From contig CAMDED010000005.1 of assembly GCA_945893365.1 (NCBI GenBank), forward strand, positions 47,846 through 111,845: a DNA stretch of 64,000 nt, read 5' to 3'. A model generated the notes under the pieces. The model saw only the letters and a list, made by a program, of their open reading frames with translations, did not search any database and was not told the origin of the DNA. Numbering within the stretch: position 1 is the stretch's first letter; each line of letters opens with the position of its first letter. Made by a program: the position numbers and the translations under genes. Below, piece by piece: positions 33,875 to 43,366 of the stretch. Source of the DNA: Candidatus Sulfopaludibacter sp. SbA3 (lineage in GTDB: Bacteria; Acidobacteriota; Terriglobia; Bryobacterales; Bryobacteraceae).

Positions 33875-35037
33875 CTCTCTCCTCCAACTTCCTGATAGAT
33901 CCTCAGTACCTCAGCCGCCGTTCTCTCCCAACTATAACTTGCCGCGTGGACTTTTCCCTTGGCGATCAGCGACTCGCGCAACTCGCGATTGAGCAGAACC
34001 TCCTTGATGCCCCGCGCGATGTCGAACACGTTCTCCGGATTCACCAGCATTGCCGCGTCGCCCACCACTTCCGGCAGCGAGCTCACGCCCGACGTGACCA
34101 CCGGAGTGCCCGACGCCATGGCCTCGAGCGGCGGCAACCCGAAACCCTCGTAGAGAGAGGGGAAGACAAACGCAGTGGCGGTTTCGTAGAACAGGCGCAG
34201 CGTATCGAACGGCACGAAGCCAAGGAAACGCACGGCGCTCTCGACGCGGGTCTGCACCACGGCGCGCCGGACGGATGGATGCCGCGACACGTCGTCTCCA
34301 ATCAGAATAAGCCGCAAGTCCGCATATTCCGGATGGCCGGCCAGCTCCTGCCGGGCCACGGCGAAGGCTTCCACCAGCCGCGGCACGTTCTTCGGCATGC
34401 GGATGTGACCCGCTCACAACAAGAACGGATAGTGGATCTGGTAACGCTCGAGAATGCGAGCGCGTTCGAGTTTCTCCGCCTCCGGGCCGGAGGCGCGGGC
34501 ATCGGCGGCGTGACGATGGCGGAAGAACCCGGGGTCCGGCGCGCTATACACCCTGCGGATGCGCTCCGCGGGAACGCCCAGTTGTTCCTGCACGTCGCGC
34601 TGCGTGGCCGCGGAGACGGCAATCACGCGCGCGGCGCGAGTCAGTCCGCGGCGAAACTCGAAACGGCGGTAGCCCAGCCGCAGCCCGGAGCGGTCCCCGA
34701 ACAGCAGGCTGCTCATGTCGTGGATGGTCACCACGTAGGTCCCCATCATCGTCAGAGGCACCCGGTTGACAGGAATATGCGACAAGTTGACCCGAAGGCT
34801 CCTCAAAAAGAAAGGGAACCGGAGTTGCCCGCGTTCATCCAAATCCGGTTTCGGATAAGTGACGGTCTGAAAATTCGCGGGCAAGCCTTTCAGGTATTGG
34901 GCTTCCGATGGAAGCGTGACCAAGATGTACTGGTTGCTCCGGTCGATCGCCGCGAGCCCTTGAACCAGATTCCGGATGTAGGTGCCGATGCCGAAGTCAC
35001 GGACGCGCCGGGCGTCGATCGCGATCTTGAGCGGCAT
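33871..35037 (-). pseudogene. GT4-family glycosyltransferase interrupted by one in-frame TGA
   Basis: The frame from the ATG at 35037 to the stop at 33871 encodes a normal 388-residue GT4 glycosyltransferase except for a single TGA at 34414-34416 (codon 208). Before it lies the acceptor-binding half (MPLKIAIDARRVRDFGIGTY, VVTIHDMSSLLFGD, AARVIAVSAATQRD, ending YPFLL). After it, in the same frame, lies the nucleotide-sugar half (HIRMPKNVPRLVEAF, RFLGFVPFDTL, the conserved FPSLYEGFGLPPLEAM, WERTAAEVL). Homologues read through this point as F-L-L-(Y/C)-A-G; TGA is one step from TGC or TGT. There is no other damage, so it is a recent nonsense mutation, a sequencing error, or a recoded codon. It lies mid-operon: glyA ends 5 bases upstream, and its stop overlaps the M20 gene as ATGA. 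Confidence 0.88.
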
Positions 35038-35042
35038 CCCCG

Positions 35043-36338
35043 TCAGGCGTGCGCCGGCTCCATCTTCCAACTGTAGAGCGGAAACCGCTCGGTGAGAACC
35101 CCGACACGTTGCCGAACCCTGGCCAGAACTTCGTCGGCCGGGGCTTCGCGAGTCGCCACGGCGCGAATCACTTCGGCGAAGAGAGAAGCCACTTCCCGCA
35201 TCTCCGTTTCCCCAAAGCCGCGCGTGGTGAGCGCCGGAGTCCCCAGACGGATGCCGCTTGGATTCATGGGCGGATTCACGTCGAACGGAATGGCATTCTT
35301 GTTGACGGTGATCCGTGCGCGTTCGCAGGCGGCTTCGGCTTCCTTGCCGCGCACACCCTTCGAAAAAACGTCGACCAGCACCATGTGCGTGTCCGTCCCA
35401 CCCGAAACCAGGCGGTACCCCTCCGCCAGCAGACCTTCGGCGAGCACGCGGGCGTTCGATGCGACCTTCTTCTGGTACTCCACAAAACCGGGTTGCGAAG
35501 CCTCTTTGAAACAAACGGCTTTGGCCGCCACCACATGCACCAGCGGTCCGCCCTGAGTCCCGGGGAACACGCTCTTGTCGATCGCGGCGCCGTACCTTTC
35601 CTTTGCCAGAATGAGGCCGGCGCGTGGACCGCGCAGCGTTTTGTGAGTGGTGGACGTGACGATGTCCGCATGAATGCAGGGGTTCGGATAGATTCCAGCC
35701 GCAACCAGTCCGGCGAAATGCGCCATGTCGACGAGCAGCAACGCGCCCACCGAATCGGCAATGGCCCGGAATTTCTCGAAATCCACGATTCGCGAATAGG
35801 CGCTGCCGCCCGCAATGATCATTTTCGGCTTGTGTACTTCCGCGAGGCGGGCGACTTCCTCGTAGTCGATGGTCTCCGTGTCCTTGCAGACGCCGTAAGG
35901 GATAATGTTATACGTCTTTCCCGAAAAATTGAGATGGTGTCCGTGGGTGAGGTGTCCGCCGTGCGCAAGGTTCAGTCCGAGAATCGTGGCGCCGGGTTCG
36001 AGCACGGCGGAATAGGCGGCTTGATTCGCCTGCGATCCGGAGTGCGGCTGGACGTTGGCGTACTCGGCGTGGAACAGCGCCTTGGCCCGATCGCGGGCGA
36101 GGCTCTCGACGAGGTCCGCGTTCTCGCAACCGCCGTAGTATCTCTTGCCCGGGTAGCCTTCCGCGTACTTATTCGTAAAGACACTGGCGGTTGCTTCGAG
36201 AACGGCTTCGGAGACGAAGTTCTCGCTCGCGATCATCTCCAGTTGGTCGTTTTGGCGCGCCACTTCGCGACGGATAGCGGCGTAAACTTCAGGGTCCGTC
36301 TCAGCCAGAGGCCGGGACATGCGTTCGATTTCGTTCAT
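35043..36338 (-). CDS. glyA: Serine hydroxymethyltransferase
   Basis: A 431-residue PLP enzyme that interconverts serine and glycine while loading tetrahydrofolate with one-carbon units. Signature parts are all present: [57 protein letters not shown], and the PLP-lysine motif [15 protein letters not shown]. The C-terminal region ([14 protein letters not shown]) is also typical. The start overlaps the rpiB stop as ATGA. It is cytoplasmic and probably essential, so the operon is expected to be expressed constitutively. Length and sequence are normal. Confidence 0.98.
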   Translation of the reverse strand: MNEIERMSRPLAETDPEVYAAIRREVARQNDQLEMIASENFVSEAVLEATASVFTNKYAEGYPGKRYYGGCENADLVESLARDRAKALFHAEYANVQPHSGSQANQAAYSAVLEPGATILGLNLAHGGHLTHGHHLNFSGKTYNIIPYGVCKDTETIDYEEVARLAEVHKPKMIIAGGSAYSRIVDFEKFRAIADSVGALLLVDMAHFAGLVAAGIYPNPCIHADIVTSTTHKTLRGPRAGLILAKERYGAAIDKSVFPGTQGGPLVHVVAAKAVCFKEASQPGFVEYQKKVASNARVLAEGLLAEGYRLVSGGTDTHMVLVDVFSKGVRGKEAEAACERARITVNKNAIPFDVNPPMNPSGIRLGTPALTTRGFGETEMREVASLFAEVIRAVATREAPADEVLARVRQRVGVLTERFPLYSWKMEPAHA

Positions 36339-36781
36339 GTCGTTTGGTTTTCCAACTTCGCGATTTTTGCAAGGCGGCGCGCGTGCCGGCCACCCTCGAA
36401 TTCAGTGTGCAGGAAGACGTCCAACATGCGCCCGGCGGTGGCCTCGTCCAGAAATTTCGCGCCCAGCGCGAGGACATTGGCGTCGTTGTGCGACCGGCTC
36501 AGGCGGGTCTCTTCCTCGCTGCTCGTGTGCGCCGCGCGAATCCCGGCTACTTTGTTCGCGGCGATGGACATCCCGACGCCGGTTGCGCAAACGAGAAGGC
36601 CCCGGTCCGATTCGCCGTGCGCGACATCGTTCGCCACGGCTTGCGCGAAATCGGGATAGTCGGAGGATTCGGTTGAATTCGTGCCGTAATCGGCGACTTC
36701 GTGACCCTCGTCGACCAGTTTTCGCCGCAGCTTTTCCTTCAAGGCGAAGCCCGCGTGATCGGCTGCGACGGCGATTCTCAT
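36335..36781 (-). CDS. rpiB: Ribose-5-phosphate isomerase B
   Basis: A 148-residue protein with the RpiB/LacAB signature: [18 protein letters not shown] at the start, [17 protein letters not shown], the active-site region [17 protein letters not shown] with the catalytic Cys, then [26 protein letters not shown]. It interconverts ribose-5-phosphate and ribulose-5-phosphate in the pentose phosphate pathway. I take the ATG at 36781, since the frame upstream has no family similarity. It is the first gene of the rpiB-glyA-GT4-M20-M28 operon, an arrangement in which rpiB next to glyA is common. The promoter should lie in 36782-36900. Confidence 0.97.
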   Translation of the reverse strand: MRIAVAADHAGFALKEKLRRKLVDEGHEVADYGTNSTESSDYPDFAQAVANDVAHGESDRGLLVCATGVGMSIAANKVAGIRAAHTSSEEETRLSRSHNDANVLALGAKFLDEATAGRMLDVFLHTEFEGGRHARRLAKIAKLENQTT

Positions 36782-37462
36782 AGGAATATTAATCGTAACA
36801 TCTAATGGCGGGATCGGATTCCTCGTCACGCCCGCCGGCCGCCGCCAAGGGCTTCCCGGTCCGTGAAATGAGGGATATTGTTGCGTCGAACGGGCCGCGT
36901 GGAAGATGCTTCGGCTCCCCGAGCGCCGCACGGCGGAAAATTCGCCTGTTCGTGAGAGACGCTGGAGGCCGCCGGCTATCGGATATAGTCCGGCAAGACT
37001 CTCGGCCCCGTCCAACCTCGGAGAAAGGCTGGCTCGCGAATGTCACCTGTCCATTTCAAGCCTCTCAAGGGACATTCCCCAAGGGCTGCCGGCATTTTCG
37101 TCCAGGCGGTCCGCGATTCGCCGGTTACGGCCCGCTTTCATTGAAGGCGATGGGGCGGGAATTCTACCGCGGCCGGAACCAAGGCCGCCCTCTTGCGAGT
37201 GATCGCACCACATGGGCCCGTCGATTACGTTCCGCGGGCGACCATGATTCAGGAAGGTTGGCGCCGGCTCGATGTGCCGGCGCCCGCCGGTCTGTTCGGA
37301 ATCGCCGGCGACCTTCTTCCTGAGTTGCCGGTCCATGAGGTTTGAATGGCCTCCCGCGTCCAGGGCGGCCAGGGGTCTTGAATCTCGGGACCTCATGTCC
37401 CGCAACTGGATTTGCAGCGCCCGATTTGCGCTACAATGTTACTCAGTTGCAAACGAGTTGCC
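36782..37462. other. Interval between divergent rpiB and FTR1 genes
   Basis: A 681-base interval with no recognised gene. It must carry the rpiB operon promoter at its left end and the iron-uptake promoter at its right end; a TACAAT hexamer at 37432-37437 could be the latter's -10. Between 37040 and about 37346 one plus-strand frame, broken by a TGA at 37142, gives protein-like text (AAGIFVQAVRDSPVTARF, then RVIAPHGPVDYVP and LFGIAGDLLPELPV). It may be a gene remnant, but I recognise no family. Confidence 0.4.
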
Positions 37463-38716
37463 ATGCTGCAAACCTTCATCATAACGTTGCGGGAGGGAGT
37501 TGAGGCGGCGCTAGTGATCGCGATCGCCGTGTCCTACCTCGCGAAAATCGGGCGAAGAGACTTGTTCCCCGCCGTCTATAAGTCCGTCGTAACCGCCTTA
37601 GTTGCTAGCATCGGCGTCGCTTGGCTCTTCACCCGCATCCAGTGGAACCAGGAAGCGTACGAAGGCTGGACGCAATTGGTGAGCGCCGTATTCGTGCTCT
37701 CCATGGTGGTGTGGATGAACCGTCATGCGAGCGGCGTAAAGGGCGCGATTGAAAGCGGGTTGCAGGAAACTTCCGGCTCGGGCCGCGCGCGAAGCGGCGT
37801 CTTCCTCTTCGTTTTCCTCATGATTTTCCGGGAGGGTGTGGAAACGGTTCTGCTGCTGGCGGCAGTCCAGTTCAATACCGCGGGTATCCTCGAAGTCTTC
37901 GGCCTGTGCGCGGGATTCGGCCTCGCCATTTTGTTCGGCGTCAGTTTCGTGCGGGGTTCGATCCGTATCGATATCCGGAGATTCTTCCGCATGACCACGG
38001 TGATCCTGATGGTCGTCGTCGTTCAGTTGACCATAACCGGCTTCCACGAACTTTCCGAGGGCGGAGTTCTTCCAAGCAGCCGCGAGGAAATGGCTCTCAT
38101 CGGGCCGATCGTGCGGAACGATGTTTTCTTCGTCATTACCATCCTTGCGATGGCTGCTTTCATGCTCTTGATGGATTGGCGCGGACGCAGCAAGCCCAGC
38201 CTCGACGGCATGGAAGGTGCGGCGCTGCGCAAGGCGGTCTGGACCGCCCGCCGTGAACGGCTTTGGATGGTTGGCTCCTGCATCGCCGCCAGCGTCTTCA
38301 TTCTCACGCTCACCGGCGAGTTCATTTATGCGAAGTCGGCCACGGAGCTGTCGCCCGGTACTCCGCTTGAAGTTGTCGACGGCAAGGCGCGTATTCCGGT
38401 CTCCTCCGTCGGCGACGGCAACCTTCATCGATTCACCCTTCAGAATGACGGCGTCAATATCCGCATGATTGTGATCCGCCGCCCGGATCAGACTCTTGCC
38501 ACTGCGTTCGACGCCTGCGAAATCTGCGGCAGCCAGGGCTACTATCAGGACGGCGCGAACGTCATTTGCAAGAACTGCGCGTCGGCCATTTTCGTTCCCA
38601 CCATTGGAATCGCCGGCGGGTGCAATCCCATTCCGCTTCCCTCACGCATCGAGGGCGGCATGCTAGTCGTCGAAGCGGGCAAGCTGATCGAGGGCCTGCG
38701 GCACTTCCGCCACTGA
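37463..38716 (+). CDS. FTR1-type iron permease fused to a DUF2318-like domain
   Basis: A 417-residue membrane protein; I choose the ATG at 37463 because the first membrane segment starts there (MLQTFIITLREGVEAALVIA). Two R-E-G-x-E motifs, LREGVEAA near residue 9 and FREGVETV near 122, are the iron-transport signature of FTR1/EfeU permeases. About seven membrane helices follow to residue 305. The last 110 residues form a soluble DUF2318-type domain with two CxxC pairs (FDACEICGSQGYY and VICKNCASA), which could bind iron or a redox metal. In Campylobacter these two parts are separate genes (Cj1658 and Cj1660) of the P19 iron system. Two permeases and an ATPase follow directly. Confidence 0.9.
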   Translation: MLQTFIITLREGVEAALVIAIAVSYLAKIGRRDLFPAVYKSVVTALVASIGVAWLFTRIQWNQEAYEGWTQLVSAVFVLSMVVWMNRHASGVKGAIESGLQETSGSGRARSGVFLFVFLMIFREGVETVLLLAAVQFNTAGILEVFGLCAGFGLAILFGVSFVRGSIRIDIRRFFRMTTVILMVVVVQLTITGFHELSEGGVLPSSREEMALIGPIVRNDVFFVITILAMAAFMLLMDWRGRSKPSLDGMEGAALRKAVWTARRERLWMVGSCIAASVFILTLTGEFIYAKSATELSPGTPLEVVDGKARIPVSSVGDGNLHRFTLQNDGVNIRMIVIRRPDQTLATAFDACEICGSQGYYQDGANVICKNCASAIFVPTIGIAGGCNPIPLPSRIEGGMLVVEAGKLIEGLRHFRH

Positions 38717-38717
38717 C

Positions 38718-40004
38718 ATGTTCCTGCGGCTCGTATGGGAATCCATCCGTAGATCGCCCCGGCGCAAGCTCATGACCGTGGCCGCCGTGGCCCTCGGCTC
38801 GGCCGTCGCAACCGCCATGCTGGGGGTGATGCTCGATGTGGGCGACCGCGTAAACCATGAGTTGCGCAGCCTGGGCGCGAATCTGCTGGTCATGCCGAAG
38901 GCCGCCAGCCTGCCCGTCGAATTCGGGGGCATTTCGTACCGGCCGGTTTCCACCGCGAACTACATTCCGGAAGACGCGGTTCCGAAGATCAAGTCCATCT
39001 TCTGGAGTTTGAACATCATGGGTTTCGCGCCGTCCTTGCGCGCGCACACACGAATCGGGAGTTCGGCGGTGCAATTGACCGCGCCGGTCGAAGGAGTGTG
39101 GTTTCGACGGCCGGTCGAGTCGCCGGGCGGCATCCGGACGCTGGCCGGAATCCGGAATTTCGCCTCGACATGGAAAGTGGAAGGCGCGTGGATCGACGAC
39201 TCGGAACGGAACGACCGCGCGGCCGAGTGCATGTTGGGCGCCTCTCTCGCGCGGCGGCTTAAGGTTGCATCGCCCGGCGGAACGGTCGACATGTACGGCG
39301 CGCCGTTCCTTATTACAGGTACGCTCGACACGGGCGGCGACGAAGACGACCGCGCTTTCGTCCGCGCCGAGGTCTTGCAGCGTCTGGTGAACCGGCCCGG
39401 GCAGATGGATGCGGTGCAGGTGGGCGCTCTCACCAAGCCTGAAGACGATTTCGCGCGCAGGGACATCAAGAAGATGACGCCCGTCGAGTACGACCGCTGG
39501 TATTGCACGCCCTATATCCGGTCGATCGCGCATCAGATCGAAGAAGCGTTGCCTTCGACGGCCGCGAAGCCGGTTTGGCGCGTGGCGGACAGCGAGGGCA
39601 AGATGCTTGGAAAAGTCAGCGGACTGATGTTTCTGGTCGCGGTGGCCGCCCTGCTTTCCGCCGGCCTTACCGTGTGGAGCGTCATGACGGCGATGGTTCT
39701 CGAACGCAGGCCGGAGATTGCGATCATGCAGGCGATCGGCGGCGGCGCCTGGCTGATTGCCGCGCTGTTTTTCTTTGAGGTCGCGCTCGAGGGCGCGGTG
39801 GGAGGGCTGATCGGGTCGCTCGCCGGCGCGGCCCTCATCGATTGGGTGGGACGTTCCGCGTTCGATTCGAGCGGCGGCATTCCTCCCCTGCTCGGCCCCA
39901 TGGTTGTCGCCGTCGCCGTGATCGTCGCCATCGGCGGCGCCGCGAATCCGATACGCCGTGCCCTCTCGATGGAACCCGCGCGAGTTTTGCGAGGCGACGC
40001 CTGA
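38718..40004 (+). CDS. FtsX/MacB-type ABC permease of the iron-uptake operon (1)
   Basis: A 428-residue membrane protein starting 1 base after the FTR1 fusion. It has the FtsX layout: one N-terminal helix after a basic start (FLRLVWESIRRSPRRKLMTV), a large extracytoplasmic domain of about 240 residues, then three C-terminal helices with the typical ERRPEIAIMQAIGG turn and a final ALSMEPARVLRGD. It resembles the Cj1661/Cj1662 permeases of the Campylobacter P19 iron system. With the next permease and the ATPase it should form an ABC complex that drives a periplasmic conformational change rather than classical import. Function is inferred from gene order. Confidence 0.88.
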   Translation: MFLRLVWESIRRSPRRKLMTVAAVALGSAVATAMLGVMLDVGDRVNHELRSLGANLLVMPKAASLPVEFGGISYRPVSTANYIPEDAVPKIKSIFWSLNIMGFAPSLRAHTRIGSSAVQLTAPVEGVWFRRPVESPGGIRTLAGIRNFASTWKVEGAWIDDSERNDRAAECMLGASLARRLKVASPGGTVDMYGAPFLITGTLDTGGDEDDRAFVRAEVLQRLVNRPGQMDAVQVGALTKPEDDFARRDIKKMTPVEYDRWYCTPYIRSIAHQIEEALPSTAAKPVWRVADSEGKMLGKVSGLMFLVAVAALLSAGLTVWSVMTAMVLERRPEIAIMQAIGGGAWLIAALFFFEVALEGAVGGLIGSLAGAALIDWVGRSAFDSSGGIPPLLGPMVVAVAVIVAIGGAANPIRRALSMEPARVLRGDA

Positions 40005-40020
40005 TGCCCGGTGCCGCCTG

Positions 40021-41085
40021 ATGTTCTGGCGATTCGTCCTCAGCGGCCTCCGCTACCGCCGCCGCCGGCTCCTGGTGACATTTTCGGCGTTGGCTGTCGC
40101 CTCCGCGCTCGCCACGGTACTTTTCAGCGTCTATTCCGACCTCGACCGGAAGCTGCGCGGCGAGTTCCGGCAGAACGGCGCCAACGCCGTCCTCGCGCCC
40201 GCGGGAGACAGCGCGACAGTTCCCCGCGGGGCGGTTGAGGAGGCGGAGAGGGCCGGCGTCGCAGCCGCGCCGTTCCTCTTCGCCGTGGGTCGGTTGGGCG
40301 GAGAACCCGTTGTCGTCGCGGCCATCGATTTCGGGCGCGCCGCGACTCTCACCGGCTTCTGGCGCGTCGAAGGCGAACGCCGCGCGGCGCCGGGCGAGTG
40401 CCTGGCCGGCTCGGAAGCCGCGAAACACTTCGGTCTCGCGAGCGGGCAACGCGTCGATCTCGATAGCGCGCCCTGCATCCTCCGCGGTATCGTTACTACG
40501 GGCGGACCGGAGGACGCTCAGATTCTTGTGCCGCTCGGCTCCGCTGAGTCCGTCAGCCTGATCCAGATTCGCGCGGACGCGCCGCGCCTGCCTGAGCTGC
40601 GCGAGCGCATGGCGCGGAAGTTCCCCGGAGTCGATCTGCGGCTGCTCTACGCCGTCACCGAAACGGAGGCGAACGTCGTGCTGAAGGTCGGGAAAGTGCT
40701 CTTCCTGCTCAGCGTACTGATTCTGACGATCACGACCCTCTGCGTCACGACGAATTTCAGCGCCTTACTGCTTGAGCGGCGCAAGGAGATCGGCATTTTG
40801 AAGGCGATCGGGGCAGGTGAACGGGCGATCGCATCTCTTTTTTTCGCCGAGTCGCTGACCCTCGCGTTGTCCTCCACCTTTGCGGGATACGCAGCCGGTC
40901 TGGTGGCGGCCTTCTGGATTGGAAAGCGCATTTTTCCGTCGGCATCGGGCGTACTTCCGGGCGTCGATCTGCTGGCGTTTTTCCCGGTCGCGGCGACCAC
41001 GCTCACGGTGGCCGCGCTCGCGACTCTCCTGCCGGCTTCCCGCATCTGGCGGCTCGAAGCCGCCCAGGTGCTCCGGGGAGACTGA
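40021..41085 (+). CDS. FtsX/MacB-type ABC permease of the iron-uptake operon (2)
   Basis: A 354-residue membrane protein starting at the ATG at 40021, 16 bases after its paralogue. The frame is open upstream, but that would overlap the previous gene. It has the same layout: an N-terminal helix after FWRFVLSGLRYRRRR, an extracytoplasmic domain, three C-terminal helices with LLERRKEIGILKAIGAG, and the final WRLEAAQVLRGD. It probably pairs with the permease before it as a heterodimer. The extracytoplasmic domain is about 70 residues shorter than that of permease 1. It belongs to the P19-like iron operon. Confidence 0.88.
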   Translation: MFWRFVLSGLRYRRRRLLVTFSALAVASALATVLFSVYSDLDRKLRGEFRQNGANAVLAPAGDSATVPRGAVEEAERAGVAAAPFLFAVGRLGGEPVVVAAIDFGRAATLTGFWRVEGERRAAPGECLAGSEAAKHFGLASGQRVDLDSAPCILRGIVTTGGPEDAQILVPLGSAESVSLIQIRADAPRLPELRERMARKFPGVDLRLLYAVTETEANVVLKVGKVLFLLSVLILTITTLCVTTNFSALLLERRKEIGILKAIGAGERAIASLFFAESLTLALSSTFAGYAAGLVAAFWIGKRIFPSASGVLPGVDLLAFFPVAATTLTVAALATLLPASRIWRLEAAQVLRGD

Positions 41086-41094
41086 CCGGTCCGC

Positions 41095-41763
41095 ATGCCC
41101 GCCTTTCTCGAACTGACCGGCGTCTCAAAATATTACCCAAGCGCGGGCGGGCCGCCGGTGCGCGCGCTCGACGGCGTCAATCTCAGCGCGCCGCGCGGCG
41201 AGTGGATCGCAATCATGGGCCCTTCGGGCTCCGGCAAAACCACGCTGCTCAACATCCTGGGGTGCCTCGACCAGGCGACGTCGGGGACCGTCACGATCGA
41301 TGGCTCGGAAACGGGACGTCTGAACCGGTCCGCGCTCGCCCGGTTTCGCGCCGAAACGATCGGGTTTGTGTTCCAGCAGTTCCACCTGCTGCCTCATCTT
41401 TCCGCGCTCGAAAACGTCATGCTCGCGCAGTACTTTCACAGCATGACCGACGAAAACGAAGCCCGCCGGACGCTCGATCATGTCGGCCTCGCGGACCGCG
41501 CTCACCACCTGCCCTCCCAGCTTTCGGGAGGCGAGCAGCAACGGGTGTCCATTGCGCGCGCGCTCGTGAACGATCCGAAAATAATTCTGGCCGACGAGCC
41601 GACCGGCAACCTCGACCACGCGAACAAGGACATCGTGATCGGCCTTCTGTCGGGTCTCCATAAGCAAGGGCGCACCATTCTCATGGTGACGCACGATCCG
41701 CAGGTGGGCGAGTTCGCCGACCGCCGCATCCGGCTCGACCACGGACGGATCGTCGCGGCGTGA
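41095..41763 (+). CDS. ABC ATPase of the iron-uptake operon (MacB/LolD type)
   Basis: A 222-residue ATP-binding subunit with all motifs: Walker [12 protein letters not shown] (about 42-52), Q-loop FVFQQFHLL, signature LSGGEQQR, Walker B IILADEP, and the switch histidine MVTHDP. It resembles the MacB/LolD branch that works with FtsX-type permeases. It follows the second permease by 9 bases and is the last gene of the iron operon, equivalent to Cj1663 in Campylobacter. No P19 periplasmic protein or thioredoxin gene is found beside it. The convergent gene's stop lies only 6 bases away. Confidence 0.93.
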   Translation: MPAFLELTGVSKYYPSAGGPPVRALDGVNLSAPRGEWIAIMGPSGSGKTTLLNILGCLDQATSGTVTIDGSETGRLNRSALARFRAETIGFVFQQFHLLPHLSALENVMLAQYFHSMTDENEARRTLDHVGLADRAHHLPSQLSGGEQQRVSIARALVNDPKIILADEPTGNLDHANKDIVIGLLSGLHKQGRTILMVTHDPQVGEFADRRIRLDHGRIVAA

Positions 41764-41769
41764 CGTGTC

Positions 41770-43353
41770 CTACCAGAAGCGCTCGACGCCCGCAATTCGC
41801 CCGCCGCCGCCGTGACGCACGAACACATCGATCGTATGTGACGGCTTTCGCCGGTCTTGAATCGTCAGGCAGGAGTATCCGCTCTGAATCGCCGGTATTC
41901 GCTTCGACGCTGAACCCGCGATGGGCGTCTTGACTCCGCTCGCGTTGTCGAAGGAAGACCATTCCAGGCTTACATCCGCGGCCGGAAGGTAATTCAGGCT
42001 TGCGCCCAAATCCTCCCACTCGATCTCTCCGTTTGCGATGGCGAACTTATCCAGTGGAAGTAGCTTCGAGAAGTAAGCGCGGCCGACTTTATCTCGCCTC
42101 TTCTCGAGACACTCCACCAGCCAGTCCTCCGCCTTCTTATCCGACAGCTGCCCCATCGAGACGATCGCCCGGATCTCCTCGTTGGTGAACGCGGTTACCA
42201 ACTTTGCGCCCCAGAATTCGTCGTCCGGCAGGCGGTTCAGAAAGGCGGGATTGGGATACTCGGGCAGCCAGCGCTCGGGATCGAAGGTCTTCCATTCGAA
42301 CTTTCCGACGGATGGAAAATGCGGGTACTTCGCAAATGCCCAATAGGGCGGCGCGAGGCCGAGAGTAAAGAGCTGCCGGGCGGAGTCGCCCCAAGCGAAG
42401 TAATAGGCGCCGGAGCGCGGGCTGTTGGCCCGCTGGGTGCCGCTGCCGAGCGTGGAGCCGAAGTCGAGCAGATAGTGCCGAATGAAAGTGCGGCCGCCCT
42501 CGGTGACCACGGTGTCGAGATTGTTGAGGGCGCGTGAGTCGTCGTGATCGAGCCAGGAATCGATGACATGGAGCGCGCGCTGATCGCGGCGGTGCTCGTG
42601 GGGGACGATATCGTTTGGGTCGTCGGTGCGCATGCCGGAGTAGCGCGGAGGGCCTACCACCTTGCCGGGCAGGGTCAGTGAGGCGGTCGCCCGGTATCGG
42701 CCATCGGGCAACTGGGGAACCTTGAGCAGAATCTCGAACAAATCCCGCCGCGTCATCTTTCGCGGCTTGCCGTCCTTGCCGGCGAGGGTCACATCCTCCC
42801 CAAGTACGAGGTCGTCCACGCCGAAGTAGACGATATTGTTGTCCGGAACATGGAAACCCAGGGCGTGGAAGAAGCGCGAGGAGACGGCGTCCGCGGTCGT
42901 GGCCATCTCGAGATTCGTGAGAGGATCGAACTTGATGAAGAATCGCCGCTTGCTCTCGTCCACGATTACGAATCCGGGAGTTATGCCCTCGTTCTTGGCC
43001 GATACAACGGTCCATTTTGCGCCGGTCGAGGGCAGCGATTCAGGTCCGGGCGCCCGCTTCAATTCCGCGATCGTCATCTTCCGGTAGTAGTGCCGCTTCA
43101 CCCACCACGATCCTTGCAGGGGTTCGCCTAGCGTATTCACCCCTTTTGCCCGAATCGGCGGAGGCTTCTTGGGTTGCTTCTCGCCCGCTCGCCTGAATTG
43201 ATTGTTCAAGAGATCGAAGTAGTCGCTGAGCTTACGGTTCTTGACGTCCTTGAGCTGACGCGGACGCAACTCGAATTCCAGTGGGTCGTCGGGGTAGAAG
43301 CGCTGGGCGCCCGCCGCGGCGGAAGCGGCAAGCAACAGGGCGATCTTTCGCAT
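41770..43353 (-). CDS. Exported protein with a protein-kinase-like catalytic signature
   Basis: I start at the ATG at 43353 (GAGAAG just upstream); an ATG four codons earlier is also possible. The 527-residue product has a signal peptide ([16 protein letters not shown]). I recognise no named family with certainty. The middle contains, in the right order, the key residues of a kinase-like fold: a lysine strand RFFIKFD (K141), E149 eight residues later in a helix, the pattern H-x-D-x-x-x-x-N at 270-277 (HDDSRALN, aligning with HRDLKPEN), and D-F-G at 297-299 (LLDFGS). HipA-, CotH- or Fam20-like kinases are possible relatives. The preceding gene in the same operon, ending 13 bases away, encodes an outer-membrane barrel. 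An outer-membrane or periplasmic phosphotransfer role is inference. Confidence 0.72.
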   Translation of the reverse strand: MRKIALLLAASAAAGAQRFYPDDPLEFELRPRQLKDVKNRKLSDYFDLLNNQFRRAGEKQPKKPPPIRAKGVNTLGEPLQGSWWVKRHYYRKMTIAELKRAPGPESLPSTGAKWTVVSAKNEGITPGFVIVDESKRRFFIKFDPLTNLEMATTADAVSSRFFHALGFHVPDNNIVYFGVDDLVLGEDVTLAGKDGKPRKMTRRDLFEILLKVPQLPDGRYRATASLTLPGKVVGPPRYSGMRTDDPNDIVPHEHRRDQRALHVIDSWLDHDDSRALNNLDTVVTEGGRTFIRHYLLDFGSTLGSGTQRANSPRSGAYYFAWGDSARQLFTLGLAPPYWAFAKYPHFPSVGKFEWKTFDPERWLPEYPNPAFLNRLPDDEFWGAKLVTAFTNEEIRAIVSMGQLSDKKAEDWLVECLEKRRDKVGRAYFSKLLPLDKFAIANGEIEWEDLGASLNYLPAADVSLEWSSFDNASGVKTPIAGSASKRIPAIQSGYSCLTIQDRRKPSHTIDVFVRHGGGGRIAGVERFW

Positions 43354-43366
43354 AGGGCTTCTCATG

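Noticed and set aside
35049..36659. 536-codon plus-strand frame opposite glyA and rpiB
   Set aside because: Both opposing genes are certain by signature motifs; the frame is their complement.
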